Below the pieces are notes generated by a model that did not search any database, was not told where the DNA came from, and was given only the letters and a program-made list of their open reading frames with translations. A stretch of 49,675 nt of DNA. Origin: Nitrosopumilaceae archaeon (GTDB lineage Archaea > Thermoproteota > Nitrososphaeria > Nitrososphaerales > Nitrosopumilaceae). Shown piece after piece: positions 16,662 to 24,165 of this stretch. Where the stretch lies: NCBI GenBank assembly GCA_030038445.1, contig JASHOW010000039.1, positions 1 to 49,675 on the forward strand, in the 5' to 3' direction. Position 1 is the stretch's first letter. The number at the start of each line of letters is the position of its first letter. Both the position numbers and the translations under genes were made by a program.

Positions 16662-17594
16662 TTAGATAACGCCACGAAGAATCATTATTATCTTTTCTGC
16701 TATAACATTTGCAGCTAAAGCCTGAGCTTCTCTTGTCTGGGCTCCTATGTGTGGCGTGCAGATAACATTTGAGAGAGAGGTAATCTTGTTTCCTATGGCA
16801 GGTTCTTTCTCAAACACGTCCAAGGCAGCACCTGCAATTGTGCCTTGCTTGAGAGCATTGTATAGGGCTTCCTCATCTATTATTTCTCCTCTTGAAGTAT
16901 TAATGAGATAGGCAGTCTTTTTCATCTTTGAGAGTCGCTGTGCATTTACAAGGTGATGTGTTTCTGGCGTAAACGGTACATGAAATGAGATATAGTCTGC
17001 GCTTGCCAATAACGTGTCAAGATCTGTCTTGATAAGATCTACCTCTCTTGAAAATTCTTCTTGTATTGGAACAACATCATATCCTATAACATTCATGTTA
17101 AGCGACTTGGCATGTCGTGCAAGTTTCTTTCCAATGTTACCCAAGCCAACTATTCCGAGATATTTACCAGACAGTTCGCTTCCCATCAGTTCTTTCTTTA
17201 GCCATTTGCCATTTCGTATCTCCCTGTCTGCTTTTGGTATTTCTCTTGCAAGTGACAGCATCAATCCTAGGACAAGTTCAGCCACTGCGTTCATAGCACC
17301 TTCCACGGCGTTGATTACCCTGATGCCCTTTGCCTTTGCAGCGTCAACATCTATGTTATCAAGCCCTACCCCAACCCTTGCAATTATCTTACACTTGTCA
17401 GCTTTTTCAATCAGATCCTTTGTTATCTTGGTTCTGCTTCGTACTATCACAATTTCGTAGTTGCCAATCTTCTCTTTGATCTGTTCTGGGGTAATCTCTG
17501 GCTCGTATGTAATTTTTAGACCATTTTTTTGTAAAATTTCATTCAATATTTTATCTACCTGATCACAAACAAGAACTGTTTGACTCATACTCAT
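16662..17594 (-). CDS. serA: D-3-phosphoglycerate dehydrogenase-like 2-hydroxyacid dehydrogenase
   Basis: 310 residues from ATG 17594. It should oxidise 3-phosphoglycerate (first step of serine synthesis) or a related 2-hydroxyacid with NAD. The Rossmann motif is GIVGLGNIGKKLARHAKS; catalytic residues are Arg in NTSRGEIID, Glu in DVFEKEP and His in TPHIGAQT. There is no ACT or ASB regulatory domain, so it is the short type and unlikely to be serine-inhibited in the classical way. An in-frame ATG at 17627 adds 11 residues, but GAATATAA (17616-17623, TATA on the minus strand) falls inside that stretch, pointing to 17594. Confidence 0.88.
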   Translation of the reverse strand: MSMSQTVLVCDQVDKILNEILQKNGLKITYEPEITPEQIKEKIGNYEIVIVRSRTKITKDLIEKADKCKIIARVGVGLDNIDVDAAKAKGIRVINAVEGAMNAVAELVLGLMLSLAREIPKADREIRNGKWLKKELMGSELSGKYLGIVGLGNIGKKLARHAKSLNMNVIGYDVVPIQEEFSREVDLIKTDLDTLLASADYISFHVPFTPETHHLVNAQRLSKMKKTAYLINTSRGEIIDEEALYNALKQGTIAGAALDVFEKEPAIGNKITSLSNVICTPHIGAQTREAQALAANVIAEKIIMILRGVI

Positions 17595-17640
17595 GCAAGA
17601 AGGCCGAGATTTACAGAATATAATCATTATGCGGCATTAG

Positions 17641-17681
17641 AATAAAAAAGGAAAAAGTGGGATTAATGGACTTATTGTCCA
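17641..17681 (-). terminator. Hairpin plus T-rich tail at the end of nirK
   Basis: On the minus strand TGGAC-AATAA-GTCCA forms a 5-bp stem (17667-17681) followed by a T-rich run. The nirK stop codon lies in the loop. Confidence 0.5.
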
Positions 17682-19003
17682 GTCATGTTTCCGGCCATAC
17701 TTCCGGTCATGTTTCCTATTTCGTTAGCACGGTCATCAGTACACTCACAGTGAACAAATGTCTGCTGTGGTATGCTTGTATCAGGTAAGCTAGACGGCGG
17801 GGCTACAGCATCCGACGGATTTGGAGCTGGATTTGCCTGAGCTAGCTGTATTGCAGCTGCACCGGTGAAGATTGCGGCATAGTCATGATTGACTATGACA
17901 TACGCGCCTGGTTCATCGTATACAACATCAACTATTGCATCTTGCGAACCACCAATGTTCCATGTCTGAGTGCCCATTGCTTGTACCATGTTACCTTGTG
18001 TAACTCTGTCCATTTGTCCTCCTACAATGTGGAAGAACACTGGCATGTTACCTTGATTCAATACGAAGTATCGTATATGTTGTCCAACTGGTAGAATCAG
18101 CGGAGCTGATTTGTCGTGAGCAACTGGAGCGTTGTTCCATACCTTTGTTACAACTGGATCATAACCAAATGGCTTGCCGTTTATCACGGTCCAAGTTGTG
18201 TTATGCAAGAACATGGCAGTTTGGTCGTAAGAACCATCTGAATTAAGGTATAGTTGGTTGAATTGCAGGGTAAACTCGTATGCTGCTGGGTCAATCAGTG
18301 TTTGATTCAACACTACCTGACCATTCTGCGTTGCAGTTCTCGTGATTAGGAGTTTGTGGTATCCATTAAGTGGATCAACAATTACCATTCCGTACATGCC
18401 GGAAAGGACGTGCTGGTCCATACCGATTACACCTACACCTTCACAGTGATACTTGAAGGCACCAGGAGTGTTTGCAATGAATGCATACGTGTTTGACTTG
18501 CCTGGCATCACAGGACCAAAGTTTGGAACTGCAGAGATTCGACCAGCGTGCATATCAAGGCTGTGACCTGTCAGTTCAGTTGATGGTACATTTAGTGTAA
18601 CCTCAATTACATCTCCTTGTGTTACTCTAATTGTTGGACCAGGAACTTGACCGTCAAAGGTCATTGCATCATACATCTGTCCGCCAGGGATTGGCAGCTT
18701 GACGCTTTCTGCGGTTAGCGTGATCTGATGTACGGTTCGACCAGCAGCTTGTTCAGCTGCAACTTGATCTAACGGAATTGCATCCGCACCGACCATATTG
18801 AATGCTATACCGCCGACGCTTTGTACGTCCTTTGCAGTTACGGAATCAATTGTCTGTGGTGTGACTTTGTCAATTGTAGCTGGTGATACGCTTTGTGCGT
18901 TACCAGACCCTACCTGTGTGTTTGAATATGTGCTACCGAACAGAATGCCGGCCACTGCTACTACTGCAACAATGGACAGTATACTGTATCGCTTATTCAT
19001 CAT
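17672..19003 (-). CDS. nirK: Thaumarchaeal NirK-type two-domain multicopper oxidase
   Basis: 443 residues; annotated in ammonia-oxidising archaea as copper nitrite reductase (NO-forming), exported by the N-terminal signal anchor. Domain 1 has HSLDMH (type 1 His, the catalytic-type Asp, type 2 His) and YHCEGVGVIGMDQHVLSGM (type 2 His, type 1 Cys, His, Met). Domain 2 has the type 2 His in VNHDYAAIFTGAAA. In canonical enzymes domain 2 reads HLIGGH; here it is HIVGGQ, so the second His appears to be Gln. A C-terminal tail of about 55 residues carries HCEC and NMTG repeats. TATA (19023-19030) is about 27 bases from the paired ATGs at 19003/19000. Confidence 0.88.
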   Translation of the reverse strand: MMNKRYSILSIVAVVAVAGILFGSTYSNTQVGSGNAQSVSPATIDKVTPQTIDSVTAKDVQSVGGIAFNMVGADAIPLDQVAAEQAAGRTVHQITLTAESVKLPIPGGQMYDAMTFDGQVPGPTIRVTQGDVIEVTLNVPSTELTGHSLDMHAGRISAVPNFGPVMPGKSNTYAFIANTPGAFKYHCEGVGVIGMDQHVLSGMYGMVIVDPLNGYHKLLITRTATQNGQVVLNQTLIDPAAYEFTLQFNQLYLNSDGSYDQTAMFLHNTTWTVINGKPFGYDPVVTKVWNNAPVAHDKSAPLILPVGQHIRYFVLNQGNMPVFFHIVGGQMDRVTQGNMVQAMGTQTWNIGGSQDAIVDVVYDEPGAYVIVNHDYAAIFTGAAAIQLAQANPAPNPSDAVAPPSSLPDTSIPQQTFVHCECTDDRANEIGNMTGSMAGNMTGQ

Positions 19004-19140
19004 CTCGAATCTTTTTTATAAGTATATTAATCTATTGGGTTTTCGTGCCAAAATAAGTAGAAGTTATGGTTATTACTTGATATATTTTTGTAATTTTTCA
19101 AATGCGAATGAATATTAGGAATTTTAATCGTAAGGTGCAC

Positions 19141-20502
19141 GTGGAATACAGAACAGACAGGGATTCTCTAGGAGAGGTAAAGATTCCTGCAGATGTATAT
19201 TATGGCGCGTTTACATCAAGAGCAATCAACCAATACCACGTGACTGGTCTTAGACCTCATCTCAATTTGATAATGGCCTTTGTCATGATCAAAAGATCTG
19301 CTGCTGTTGCAAACATAAAGACAAAAGCAATAGATGTAAAACGTGGCAATGCAATTATCAAGGCATGTGATGAAATACTGGCAGGAAAATTTCTTGACCA
19401 GTTCCTTGTAGAGCCAATCAACTCTGGAGCCGGTACTGCCTTTAACATGAATACAAATGAGGTTATCGCAAACGTGGCACTTGAGATCCTTGGAGAAAAG
19501 AAGGGAAATGACAAAGTCTTGCATCCCAACGATCATGTTAACATGTCACAGTCAAGCAATGATACGTTTCCAACTGCCATGCACGTGGCGATTCTTTTCA
19601 ACGTAAAACAGGTCATACCAACGCTTGATGAATTAATAAAAATAATAACAAAAAAAGCAAAAGAATTTTCCAGTTATCAAAAAATAGGTAGAACACACCT
19701 AATGGATGCACTTCCGGTAACCCTTGGCGGGGAGTTTGCTGCATATGCAACAGCCATTGCAAAAGCACGTGATGCAATCTTTGTTGCACAAAAAGAATTA
19801 GAACACATTGCACTAGGTGGAACTGCAGTTGGCACTGGCGCAAATACTCCAAAGGGATACAGGGCTATTGCAATATCAGAGCTTGCAAAGATCTCAAAAC
19901 TTCCACTCAAACCACAATCTGATATGCAGTATGGTTTGCAAAGCAGATTTGCAGTAGCATATCTTTCATCAACTTTAAGAAACTTATCCCTTGAGCTTGG
20001 AAGATTTTCAAATGATATCAGGTTAATGGCATCAGGTCCAGTTGCAGGCCTTTCAGAGATTGGCATACCTGCCGTTCACGCTGGCTCTTCTATTATGCCT
20101 GGGAAGGTCAATCCATCTCTTGCAGAGTGTATGAACATGATATGTTTTAACATAATAGGTAATGATACGACTGTTGCTCTTGCGGCCCAATCTGGACAGT
20201 TTGAGCTCAATGTGATGCTTCCTGTAATGTTAAAGGCAGTATTGGAATCAACTGACATGCTCAAGAATTTTGTGCCAATATTTTCACGTAATCTTGTTGC
20301 TGGACTTAGTGCAAACAAGCAGAAACTTCGCCAATATATTGAAAATAGTCCTGTAATAGTTACTCTGCTTGCACCAAAGCTTGGATACTTGGCTTCTGCA
20401 GATCTTTACAAAGAATCACTCAAGACAGGAAAGACCATACGACAACTTGTAGTCTCAAAAGGGCTCTTAAGTGAAAAAGAAGTCACTGCTTTATTGGGAT
20501 AA
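19141..20502 (+). CDS. Class II fumarase / aspartate ammonia-lyase family enzyme
   Basis: 453 residues from GTG 19141. The family eliminates water or ammonia to give fumarate; in thaumarchaea a fumarase is needed for the 3-hydroxypropionate/4-hydroxybutyrate cycle and C4 metabolism. Signatures: DSLGEVKIPADVYYG at the start, NMSQSSNDTFPTAMH, GRTHLMDALPVTLGGEF, and GSSIMPGKVNPSLAE (the flexible catalytic-serine loop). Fumarase and aspartase share all of these, so the substrate is not settled. ATGs at 19102/19108 would add residues outside the family; GTG 19141 gives the standard EYRTDRDSLGEV start. Its stop lies 1 base before the next gene. Confidence 0.85.
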   Translation: MEYRTDRDSLGEVKIPADVYYGAFTSRAINQYHVTGLRPHLNLIMAFVMIKRSAAVANIKTKAIDVKRGNAIIKACDEILAGKFLDQFLVEPINSGAGTAFNMNTNEVIANVALEILGEKKGNDKVLHPNDHVNMSQSSNDTFPTAMHVAILFNVKQVIPTLDELIKIITKKAKEFSSYQKIGRTHLMDALPVTLGGEFAAYATAIAKARDAIFVAQKELEHIALGGTAVGTGANTPKGYRAIAISELAKISKLPLKPQSDMQYGLQSRFAVAYLSSTLRNLSLELGRFSNDIRLMASGPVAGLSEIGIPAVHAGSSIMPGKVNPSLAECMNMICFNIIGNDTTVALAAQSGQFELNVMLPVMLKAVLESTDMLKNFVPIFSRNLVAGLSANKQKLRQYIENSPVIVTLLAPKLGYLASADLYKESLKTGKTIRQLVVSKGLLSEKEVTALLG

Positions 20503-20503
20503 C

Positions 20504-21772
20504 ATGGCAAAGATTTGGGTAGAAGCATATGGATGCTCTGCAAGTTTTGCAGACTCGGAGATGATCACAGGTCTTGTAGTAAATGGCGGGCATGTGCTAG
20601 CAGAAAATCCGGCAGACTCTGACCTTAATGTGATTGTAACATGTTCAGTCAAGGATGCAACTGCAAACAAGATGGTTCACAGAATAAAGCAATTAAAGAG
20701 AAAGCCGTTAATTGTAGCAGGTTGCCTGCCAAAGACAGAGACAACCACTGTAGAAAAATTCAGCCCAAAAGCAAGCCTTCTTGGGCCAAACTCCCTTGGA
20801 AAGACGCTTGAGATAATTGATTCCACATTAAAAGGACAAAGAAGAATCGAGATTGAAGACTCGGACATATCAAAGGTTGGATTACCAAAGGTGCGCCTAA
20901 ATCCTGCCATAGGGATAGTTGAGATAGCAAGCGGGTGTATGAGCGAGTGTACCTTTTGTCAGACAAAGTTATCAAAAGGGGAGCTTCAAAGCTTCAGAAC
21001 AGGCGACATAGTAAGGCAGGTAAGACAAGAGATCGCTGATGGTTGTAGCGAAGTCTGGTTGACGTCAACTGACAATGGTTGTTATGGTTTTGATATTGGA
21101 ACCGATCTTCCAAGTTTAATCAATGCAGTATCGGAGATAGAGCGCAATTTTATGATTCGTGTAGGTATGATGAATCCAATGTACATGCCAAGGATACGCG
21201 ACCAGTTGAGCAAATCATTTGAAAGCCCCAAAGTCTTCAAGTTCCTTCACATACCTGTTCAAAGTGGCAGCAACAAAGTGCTCAAAGAGATGAGGCGGGG
21301 TCACACTTCAGAAATCTTTAGAGGAACAAATGAACTCTTTAGAAGAAGATTTGAGAGATTTACGGTTTCTACCGATATCATAGTCGGGTTTCCAACAGAG
21401 ACAGAGGAGGATTTTGAACAAACGCTTAGACTCATACAGGAAACTCAACCTGACATAATCAATCTCTCAAGATATAGCGCAAGGCCTGGAACAAAGGCCG
21501 CTTCAATGGATCAGGTTGATGTTTCCACGGTGATGCAAAGAAGCAAGACAGTTTTTGATATGGCAAGCAGCATATCTTATAAAAGAAATCAGGAGTGGAT
21601 AGGATGGAAGGGAGAGGTCCTTTTTGATGAGAGTGCAGACGGTACTACAAAGGGCCGTAACTATGCGTACAAACCGGTCATGGTAGACAGCAGAGTAGAG
21701 ATTGGCCAGAGAGTCATGGTAGAGATAACAGGTGCTACAAAACATGGACTATATGGTCACGTTATGAGCTAA
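20504..21772 (+). CDS. Archaeal/eukaryal-type tRNA (t6A37) methylthiotransferase, radical SAM
   Basis: 422 residues. It should insert a methylthio group into t6A at tRNA position 37 (CDKAL1/MtaB-like). Three-cysteine N-terminal UPF0004 domain: YGCSASFADSEM, IVTCSVKDAT and AGCLPK. The radical SAM cluster motif is CMSECTFCQ near residue 146. A TRAM domain ends the protein (VMVDSRVEIGQRVMVEITGA). The ATG at 20504 follows the fumarase stop by 1 base, so the pair is cotranscribed. Confidence 0.92.
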   Translation: MAKIWVEAYGCSASFADSEMITGLVVNGGHVLAENPADSDLNVIVTCSVKDATANKMVHRIKQLKRKPLIVAGCLPKTETTTVEKFSPKASLLGPNSLGKTLEIIDSTLKGQRRIEIEDSDISKVGLPKVRLNPAIGIVEIASGCMSECTFCQTKLSKGELQSFRTGDIVRQVRQEIADGCSEVWLTSTDNGCYGFDIGTDLPSLINAVSEIERNFMIRVGMMNPMYMPRIRDQLSKSFESPKVFKFLHIPVQSGSNKVLKEMRRGHTSEIFRGTNELFRRRFERFTVSTDIIVGFPTETEEDFEQTLRLIQETQPDIINLSRYSARPGTKAASMDQVDVSTVMQRSKTVFDMASSISYKRNQEWIGWKGEVLFDESADGTTKGRNYAYKPVMVDSRVEIGQRVMVEITGATKHGLYGHVMS

Positions 21773-21846
21773 ATTTTTTAGATCGAAATTAGGATCAAAA
21801 CTAAGCAACAAAGTTTTTTAACCATTTTTCTAAGCAAGATAGAGTC

Positions 21847-22800
21847 ATGGAGTTTCAGATGCGAGAACCAATTCTGGTTGTTGGATTGGGAGGGGCAGGT
21901 TGTAGACTTGCCACACGCATAAAGGAAGAACTTGGATGTCATTCTCTCCTAATAAGCCATGATCCAAAAGATCTAAACCATGAATCTCCCAAGATTTTGA
22001 TAAATACGAATCCAATTCTCAACCCTTCTGCATATCTTATTAGGGGTGTGTCATTTGGAGCAAGAAGCTCAATTGAAGAGAGGTTAAAGCCATATGCCAC
22101 CATCATCATAATGGCCAATTTAGCAGGAAAATCAGGTGCTGCCTTGGCGCCAGTTGTGTCTCAGATTAGCAAGGAGGCAAGCAAGAATGTTATCTCCTTT
22201 GGGATCATGCCCTTCAAGTTTGAAAAAGATAAAATTTTCTTCTCCGGGGTATCGCTAAAGAGGCTCAAGGCAAATTCAGATTGTACGGTGATTATTGATA
22301 ATGATGCTTTATTGAATAGTAACCCCGACTTGACGCCTGACTCGTGCAATGTAATCACAAATGCCGCTTTGATGCATGTTATTTCCACTCTGAAGGATTC
22401 ATCTTTGCCATCTAAGACAAATATTTTATCGACAAGTAAAGATGTATCAGATGTTGAAACGTCGCTAAGAGATTCAATTAAAATGCTTTATGAAGATACA
22501 TCTCCAGATAGTGTAAAGAGCGCTTTACTTTATGTAATAGGTGGCAACAAAGTTCCAATAGGTACTTTGAATTCAATGGTAAGCACCATGAGTGGTATAT
22601 TTAGTAATGATAGCACTCGAGTAAGCGTATCTGTCACAAATGGAGAGATGTCCAAGGTTGTTTTGCTAACATCCATAGATGGGGAAACGCGTTTTGACAA
22701 ATACGATCCTCTTGGCATAGTCCCAAAAGAAAACATGCTTGACTGGGATGAACTAGATGCTAGCGTAAAGATAGATTTGGAACTAGAACAGATAGAATAG
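21847..22800 (+). CDS. Divergent FtsZ/tubulin-like protein
   Basis: 317 residues. The N-terminus VVGLGGAGCRLATRIKEELG matches the FtsZ first nucleotide-contacting loop. The place of the tubulin signature GGGTGTG reads MANLAGKSGAALAPVV (residues about 89-104), so the key glycines are mostly lost although the following APVV-helix remains. The catalytic T7-loop Asp region (N..D..D in FtsZ) is also not obvious. Thaumarchaea divide with Cdv proteins and carry a non-canonical FtsZ of unknown role; this fits that protein. TTTTTTAA (21815-21822) lies about 26 bases before ATG 21847, indicating a leaderless single gene. Confidence 0.8.
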   Translation: MEFQMREPILVVGLGGAGCRLATRIKEELGCHSLLISHDPKDLNHESPKILINTNPILNPSAYLIRGVSFGARSSIEERLKPYATIIIMANLAGKSGAALAPVVSQISKEASKNVISFGIMPFKFEKDKIFFSGVSLKRLKANSDCTVIIDNDALLNSNPDLTPDSCNVITNAALMHVISTLKDSSLPSKTNILSTSKDVSDVETSLRDSIKMLYEDTSPDSVKSALLYVIGGNKVPIGTLNSMVSTMSGIFSNDSTRVSVSVTNGEMSKVVLLTSIDGETRFDKYDPLGIVPKENMLDWDELDASVKIDLELEQIE

Positions 22801-22802
22801 AC

Positions 22803-23348
22803 TTATTCTTTTGATTTCTTTTCGGATTTGGTTTCCGAGGAATTCTTTTCTTCCTTCTTTGATTTCTCTTCAGCCTTTTTAACTTCCTTCTTTTCTTTTG
22901 GTTTTTCGGTTTTATTTTCTGTTTTCTTTTCTTCAGTCTTAGGACTTTCCTCTACTTTGTTTTCTTCAGGTTTCTTTGGTTTTTCTTCAATCTTTTTTAC
23001 TTCTTTTTTCTCTTTTGGTTTTTCTTCTACCTTTTTCTCTTCAGACTTCTTTTCTTCTTTCTTTGATTTCTCTTCTATCTTTTTCTCTTCTTGATATTTT
23101 GAAACTATAATGTTACCATCGTCGTCTTTTGAGAGCTTGACTCTGATCTTTCTTGGAGGATGCCTGATGCCACGCTCCCATACCAAGTGGCTAATCTCTT
23201 CCTCAATTTTCACATTTTCAGATTTCATGTGCTTTGAAGCAAATGCACGTATCATGTTTATTGCCCGTTTTGCTCTCTGATTGTTTGGAGAAAGCAGTAC
23301 CTTTCCTAAATTAATGGTATAAATTCTCTCTAATGATTCTACTGACAA
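22803..23348 (-). CDS. rpl31e: 50S ribosomal protein L31e with long Lys/Glu-rich tail
   Basis: 181 residues. Residues 1-85 are a complete L31e domain (YTINLGKVLLSPNNQRAKRA, then HLVWERGIRHPPRKIRVKLS). Residues 86-181 are a low-complexity Lys/Glu repeat (EEK/KEEKK/EKPKEKKEVKK units), roughly doubling the usual length of 80-100. It is translated from TTG 23348, immediately after the L39e stop, so the two ribosomal proteins form one operon. Confidence 0.92.
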   Translation of the reverse strand: MSVESLERIYTINLGKVLLSPNNQRAKRAINMIRAFASKHMKSENVKIEEEISHLVWERGIRHPPRKIRVKLSKDDDGNIIVSKYQEEKKIEEKSKKEEKKSEEKKVEEKPKEKKEVKKIEEKPKKPEENKVEESPKTEEKKTENKTEKPKEKKEVKKAEEKSKKEEKNSSETKSEKKSKE

Positions 23349-23507
23349 CTAGCCAACACCTACATCTGTTCTGCGCCACTGTCTCCTCTTGGGATTTGTC
23401 CTGACTCTTCGCTTTGTCTTTACTATTACCCAAGCCGGAACAGCTGAATTCTGCTTTATCTTACTCATCAGCCTGATCTTCCTTGGAGCGGACTTGTGGG
23501 CAGCCAT
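23349..23507 (-). CDS. rpl39e: 50S ribosomal protein L39e
   Basis: 52 residues, the normal L39e size; a tiny basic protein lining the peptide exit tunnel. Diagnostic: MAAHKSAPRKIRLMSKIKQN and NPKRRQWRRTDVGVG. The ATG at 23507 is the right start; a longer frame to 23588 has no family support. A TTTAAA box at about 23533-23538 sits about 28 bases upstream. It is followed directly by L31e. Confidence 0.95.
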   Translation of the reverse strand: MAAHKSAPRKIRLMSKIKQNSAVPAWVIVKTKRRVRTNPKRRQWRRTDVGVG

Positions 23508-23553
23508 GAAAATTTGAGAAACCTGACCTCTTTTTAAATGAATCTCAGAAATA

Positions 23554-24129
23554 TTAGAATAAGCTATTTTTAGATAGTATTCCAACAATCTGCCTGAGCA
23601 TCCTTGCAGAGGCCCCCCATATCAGGTAGTTTTGAAATTTGAACGTGTGCATCTCTTCGATAGATTTGTGTGTGGGATCGTTGTCGTCGCCCATGGTTTT
23701 TAGGAGTGGAATTATCGGAATTTTCAAGATAGATTCTATCTCAGAGCTTGGTTTTATCAATAGAGCCTTTTCTTGTATTGTGATAAATGGATATATGGTA
23801 AATCCTGAATTTAGTGTTGTGACAGGCCTGAGTTGTCCTATCACCTGATTTCGAGGTATTTTTACACCCATCTCCTCTTCTGTTTCTCGTAGTGCAGTAG
23901 CCAATAGATCAGCATCGTCCTTTTCCCACATGCCTCCAGGAAATGATATCTCGCCTGCATGATGATGCATGGTTTTTGGTCGCTCTGTCATTATGACATA
24001 TGGATCTTTGCCGCAAAGTATTATGAGCACTGCAGCAAGTTTGGTTTTTTTGTCATCATGGACATGGGCATTTATTGCACATGATAGCGCATTTTTTATT
24101 TTTTCCAGTTCCAATGCCATATCAGCCAC
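23554..24129 (-). CDS. Nudix hydrolase, coenzyme A diphosphatase type
   Basis: 191 residues. The Nudix box core is RETEEEMGV, with the CoA-pyrophosphatase companion motif MTERPKTMHHHAGEISFPGG directly before it (family UPF0035; NUDT7/NudL-like). The expected reaction is hydrolysis of CoA or its derivatives to phosphopantetheine and 3',5'-ADP. The start is GTG at 24129 (an in-frame ATG at 24120 is nearly as good). An AT-rich TTTATCATAAAA lies about 27 bases upstream. Its 3' end runs into the promoter region of the L39e operon. Confidence 0.85.
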   Translation of the reverse strand: MADMALELEKIKNALSCAINAHVHDDKKTKLAAVLIILCGKDPYVIMTERPKTMHHHAGEISFPGGMWEKDDADLLATALRETEEEMGVKIPRNQVIGQLRPVTTLNSGFTIYPFITIQEKALLIKPSSEIESILKIPIIPLLKTMGDDNDPTHKSIEEMHTFKFQNYLIWGASARMLRQIVGILSKNSLF

Positions 24130-24165
24130 AGAGTTTGTTATTTTCTTTTATGATAAATAGTTGTA

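Noticed and set aside
22828-23094. Phe/Ser-rich open frame on the plus strand
   Set aside because: It is the antisense of the Lys/Glu-rich tail of L31e; the composition is a direct consequence of that repeat.
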